This document shows, one piece after another, positions 4,601-5,695 of a stretch of DNA of 5,695 nucleotides. A model generated the notes under the pieces. That model had not been told where the DNA came from. It saw only the letters and a list, made by a program, of their open reading frames with translations, and did no database searches. Position 1 is the first letter of the stretch; each line of letters starts with the position of its first letter. Source of the DNA: Flavobacterium psychrophilum (GTDB lineage Bacteria > Bacteroidota > Bacteroidia > Flavobacteriales > Flavobacteriaceae); the NCBI GenBank assembly GCA_945866505.1, contig CAMBHH010000205.1, positions 1-5,695 of the forward strand. The letters run 5' to 3'. The position numbers and the translations under genes are program-made.

Positions 4601-5677
4601 TTAGAAGACTTCACTCGCTTCTTTCAATTTCTCCATATTGTTTACCAATTGTAATTCGTCAACAATTTTCTGGATATCGCCATTCATAATATTTCCTAAA
4701 TCGTATAAAGTCAAACCAACTCTGTGATCCGTCACACGACCTTGAGCATAATTGTACGTTCTAATCTTAGCCGAACGGTCCCCCGAACTCACTTGCGAAG
4801 TACGTTTGGTCGCATCTTCCGCTTGTTTTTTGGCTAATTCCATTTCATACAAACGAGAACGCAAAACCGTCAACGCTTTATCTTTATTCTTATGTTGTGA
4901 TTTCTGATCCTGACATTGCGCCACCAATCCAGTTGGAATGTGCGTCAAACGAACCGCTGATTTCGTAGTATTTACCGATTGTCCTCCAGGTCCTGACGAA
5001 CAAAAGAAATCCACACGAACATCGTTCATATCGATTTGAACATCAAATTCTTCGGCTTCCGGAAGCACCATAACTGTGGCAGCCGAGGTATGAACACGAC
5101 CCTGAGTTTCCGTTTGTGGTACCCGTTGCACACGGTGAACACCCGCTTCAAACTTCAAAGTGCCGTAAACATCTTCGCCAGTAACTTCAAAAATCACCTC
5201 TTTGAAACCGCCCGAAGTGCCTTCGTTCATATCCACAACCGAAGTTCTCCAACCCATTCCTTCGCAATATTTAGTGTACATACGGAACAAATCTCCTGCA
5301 AAAATACTCGCTTCATCCCCACCCGTTCCAGCACGAATTTCGACCATCACGTTTTTGGCATCTTCCTCATCTTTCGGAATCAACATAAACTTGATTTCAT
5401 CCTCTAAAGAGGGTAATCTTTCTTTTGCTTCTTCCAGTTGCATCTTGGCCATTTCGGTCATATCCGCATCACTTCCGTCGGCAATTATTTCGTTAGCTTC
5501 CTCAATATTGGCTAAAACTAAAATGTATTCTTCTCTTTTCTCCACCAAAGCTTTGATGCTTTTGTACTCTTGGTTCAGTAGCACATAACGCTTTTGATCG
5601 GCAATCACATCGGGTTGAATCACCAAATCCGAAATCTCGTCGAAACGCTGCTTTACATATTGAAGTCTATCTAACAT
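4601..5677 (-). CDS. prfA: Peptide chain release factor 1 (RF1)
   Basis: The 358-residue protein is of normal RF1 length. It recognises UAA and UAG in the ribosomal A site and triggers release of the finished protein. Residues 1 to about 100 form the coiled N-terminal domain. [10 protein letters not shown] (115-124) is the conserved motif at the start of the core. The stop-codon recognition tripeptide of RF1 (PxT) appears as P187-Q188-T189 in RVPQTETQG, which identifies RF1 rather than RF2 (SPF motif). The catalytic GGQ is at 231-233 in [16 protein letters not shown]233 is the glutamine methylated by PrmC in studied bacteria. The tail with [15 protein letters not shown] (306-320) is typical. 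The ATG at 5675-5677 is preceded by a purine-rich AAAAGGAA. The upstream promoter lies beyond the window. No frameshift or missing residue is seen. Confidence 0.97.
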   Translation of the reverse strand: MLDRLQYVKQRFDEISDLVIQPDVIADQKRYVLLNQEYKSIKALVEKREEYILVLANIEEANEIIADGSDADMTEMAKMQLEEAKERLPSLEDEIKFMLIPKDEEDAKNVMVEIRAGTGGDEASIFAGDLFRMYTKYCEGMGWRTSVVDMNEGTSGGFKEVIFEVTGEDVYGTLKFEAGVHRVQRVPQTETQGRVHTSAATVMVLPEAEEFDVQIDMNDVRVDFFCSSGPGGQSVNTTKSAVRLTHIPTGLVAQCQDQKSQHKNKDKALTVLRSRLYEMELAKKQAEDATKRTSQVSSGDRSAKIRTYNYAQGRVTDHRVGLTLYDLGNIMNGDIQKIVDELQLVNNMEKLKEASEVF

Positions 5678-5684
5678 ATTCTTG

Positions 5685-5692
5685 TTCCTTTT
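5685..5692 (-). promoter_or_regulatory. Possible Shine-Dalgarno site of prfA
   Basis: AAAAGGAA on the minus strand stands 7 nt before the prfA ATG. It is the only start in the window with a clear AGGA core. Bacteroidota rarely depend on such sites, so it supports the start choice without proving use. Confidence 0.4.
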
Positions 5693-5695
5693 ATT

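Noticed and set aside
5036..5588. Two plus-strand open frames opposite prfA
   Set aside because: They are antisense to a fully conserved RF1 reading frame and show no domain or plausible start.

Overview
The window looks like a core chromosomal segment of a Flavobacterium-like bacterium (Bacteroidota, Flavobacteriia). The evidence is the strong A+T bias, A-rich leaders mostly without Shine-Dalgarno sites, proteins of the families DUF1543 and DUF4197, the prfA-pyrF gene pair, and intergenic repeats of the CGCAAAGTT and GCCACAGATT kinds that I recall as common in Flavobacterium. No mobile element, CRISPR array, tRNA or rRNA is visible.

Layout. The left half reads rightward. It holds the 3' part of a DUF1543 protein (its start lies outside the window), a DUF4197 lipoprotein, and purU (formyltetrahydrofolate deformylase). 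The right half reads leftward. From the right edge inward it holds prfA (release factor 1), pyrF (orotidine 5'-phosphate decarboxylase) and an alpha/beta hydrolase. purU and the hydrolase converge on a 414-bp gap, 2265-2678.

That gap is the most interesting part. It holds two copies of one unit, exactly 266 bp apart and alignable without a single indel over about 150 bp. Each copy has a conserved upstream block, a -7-like element (GAYCTTTG), an invariant 36-nt segment that can form a 5' hairpin followed by a G/U-rich single-stranded stretch, and a rho-independent terminator. The terminator stems differ at two base pairs, and both differences are compensatory, so the RNA structure appears to be under selection. 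I read this as a tandem pair of paralogous small RNA genes of about 75 nt, with no family assigned.

The coding genes are ordinary metabolism and translation. purU recycles 10-formyl-tetrahydrofolate to tetrahydrofolate and formate, pyrF makes UMP, and prfA terminates translation at UAA and UAG. The hydrolase and both DUF proteins have no established substrate or role. The prfA-pyrF gap carries two repeat types. One of them supplies a spurious in-frame upstream start for pyrF, so the pyrF start is placed at the internal ATG (4417).
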